Origin: Lonsdalea quercina subsp. quercina
GTDB taxonomy: Bacteria > Pseudomonadota > Gammaproteobacteria > Enterobacterales > Enterobacteriaceae
Assembly (NCBI RefSeq): GCF_000688655.1
Contig: NZ_JIBO01000006.1
Span: forward strand, 191,521 to 198,591
DNA: 7,071 nt
Direction: 5' to 3'
Under the pieces are notes generated by a model. It did no database searches, was not told where the DNA came from, and saw only the letters and a program-made list of their open reading frames with translations. The position numbers were made by a program, and so were the translations under genes. This document shows positions 6,629 through 7,071 of this stretch, piece after piece; positions within the stretch are counted from its first letter, which is position 1, and each line of letters opens with the position of its first letter.

Positions 6629-7071
6629 TCAGACCGCTTCGACGTCGATGTGAATGGCGTCGTAGCGCCAGTATTCGTGGTCGCAATCGATGATCCGATC
6701 CGACTGGTCCCGGTTGATGCGGGTGATAAATAGCGCAGGGCTGCCTGAGGCGACGTTAAGCGCAGAAGCGGCCAGAGGGGGAACCGGCGTCGGCAACATC
6801 GTGAAACGCACCCGGCCATAGCAAACGCCATAGCGCGTCTCATAGATATCGGTCAGGGATTGCGTCAGATCGGACGCCAGAATATTCGGGAAAAATGCGG
6901 GATTAAGGTAGTGCTCCACATACAGTACTGCGCGTGCGTCAATGCGTCGCAAGCGGCGGATCTGGTAAACCTTTGCGCCGACCGGCAGCGTCAGTTGCTG
7001 ACCGATTTCGTCGCTGGCGGCGATCTCGCGAGCTTCCAGAACCTCTGTGGCGGCATGGCGCCCCTGTTGTT
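6629..7071 (-). CDS. GntR/HutC-family transcriptional regulator, UTRA domain (3' part, cut by window edge)
   Basis: The minus strand is open from the right edge to a TGA at 6631-6629, giving 146 full codons; the start and the N-terminal winged-helix DNA-binding domain lie outside. The visible part fits a UTRA effector-binding domain: TEVLEAREIAASDEIGQQL, then a VYQIRRLRRIDARAVLYVEH segment, YLNPAFFPNI, a helical DLTQSLTDIYETRYGV segment, and a closing PALFITRINRDQ...DHEYWRYDAIHIDVEAV strand pair. UTRA domains of HutC-type GntR repressors bind small ligands, often sugars, amino sugars, phosphonates or histidine-pathway intermediates, and so release the repressor from DNA. The ligand and gene name cannot be told from this fragment. 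It converges on dspF with 85 bases between the stop codons and has no hrp box in view, so it is probably unrelated to the T3SS and marks the edge of the effector locus. The lack of an ATG in the visible frame near the edge agrees with truncation by the window. Confidence 0.85.
   Translation of the reverse strand, partial: QQGRHAATEVLEAREIAASDEIGQQLTLPVGAKVYQIRRLRRIDARAVLYVEHYLNPAFFPNILASDLTQSLTDIYETRYGVCYGRVRFTMLPTPVPPLAASALNVASGSPALFITRINRDQSDRIIDCDHEYWRYDAIHIDVEAV

Noticed and set aside
1..7071. CRISPR array, insertion sequence, tRNA, toxin-antitoxin or defence genes
   Set aside because: No regularly spaced repeats, transposase motifs, tRNA-like cloverleaf or further gene candidates were seen by reading the sequence.

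Overview
The window carries the secreted-effector end of a plant-pathogen Hrp type III secretion (T3SS) island. Proteins, gene order and promoter type point to a plant-associated enterobacterium of the Erwinia/Pectobacterium/Dickeya/Brenneria/Lonsdalea group. The genus cannot be fixed from the sequence alone. The DspE version is much shorter at its N-terminus than the Erwinia amylovora protein, which favours the Pectobacteriaceae (soft-rot and tree-canker genera) over Erwinia proper.

Layout: (1) 1-823, minus strand: the 5' part of hrpW, covering the complete harpin-like N-terminal domain and linker plus the first residues of the pectate-lyase-like domain; the rest runs off the left edge. (2) 824-1056: a divergent intergenic promoter region with two back-to-back HrpL-type hrp boxes, one facing hrpW (899-926) and one facing dspE (986-1014). 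(3) 1057-6078, plus strand: dspE, an intact 1673-residue AvrE/DspA/E-family effector. (4) 6112-6543, plus strand: dspF, its dedicated small acidic chaperone, 33 bp downstream and evidently in the same operon. (5) 6629-7071, minus strand: the C-terminal effector-binding (UTRA) domain of a GntR/HutC-type transcriptional regulator, convergent with dspF and cut by the right edge. This gene is not a T3SS gene and probably marks the island's border.

How it works together: the alternative sigma factor HrpL should turn on hrpW and dspEF at the same time in planta. DspF keeps DspE soluble and delivers it to the secretion machine. HrpW is released as a harpin acting at the plant wall and apoplast, while DspE enters the plant cell, where the AvrE family forms water- and solute-permeable channels and suppresses immunity.

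This is a recognisable, well-studied system rather than an undescribed one. The points worth a second look are the compact DspE N-terminus, the near absence of cysteine from the secreted proteins, a single WxxxE motif, the unequal hrp-box spacers, and a small hairpin at the predicted 5' end of the hrpW message.
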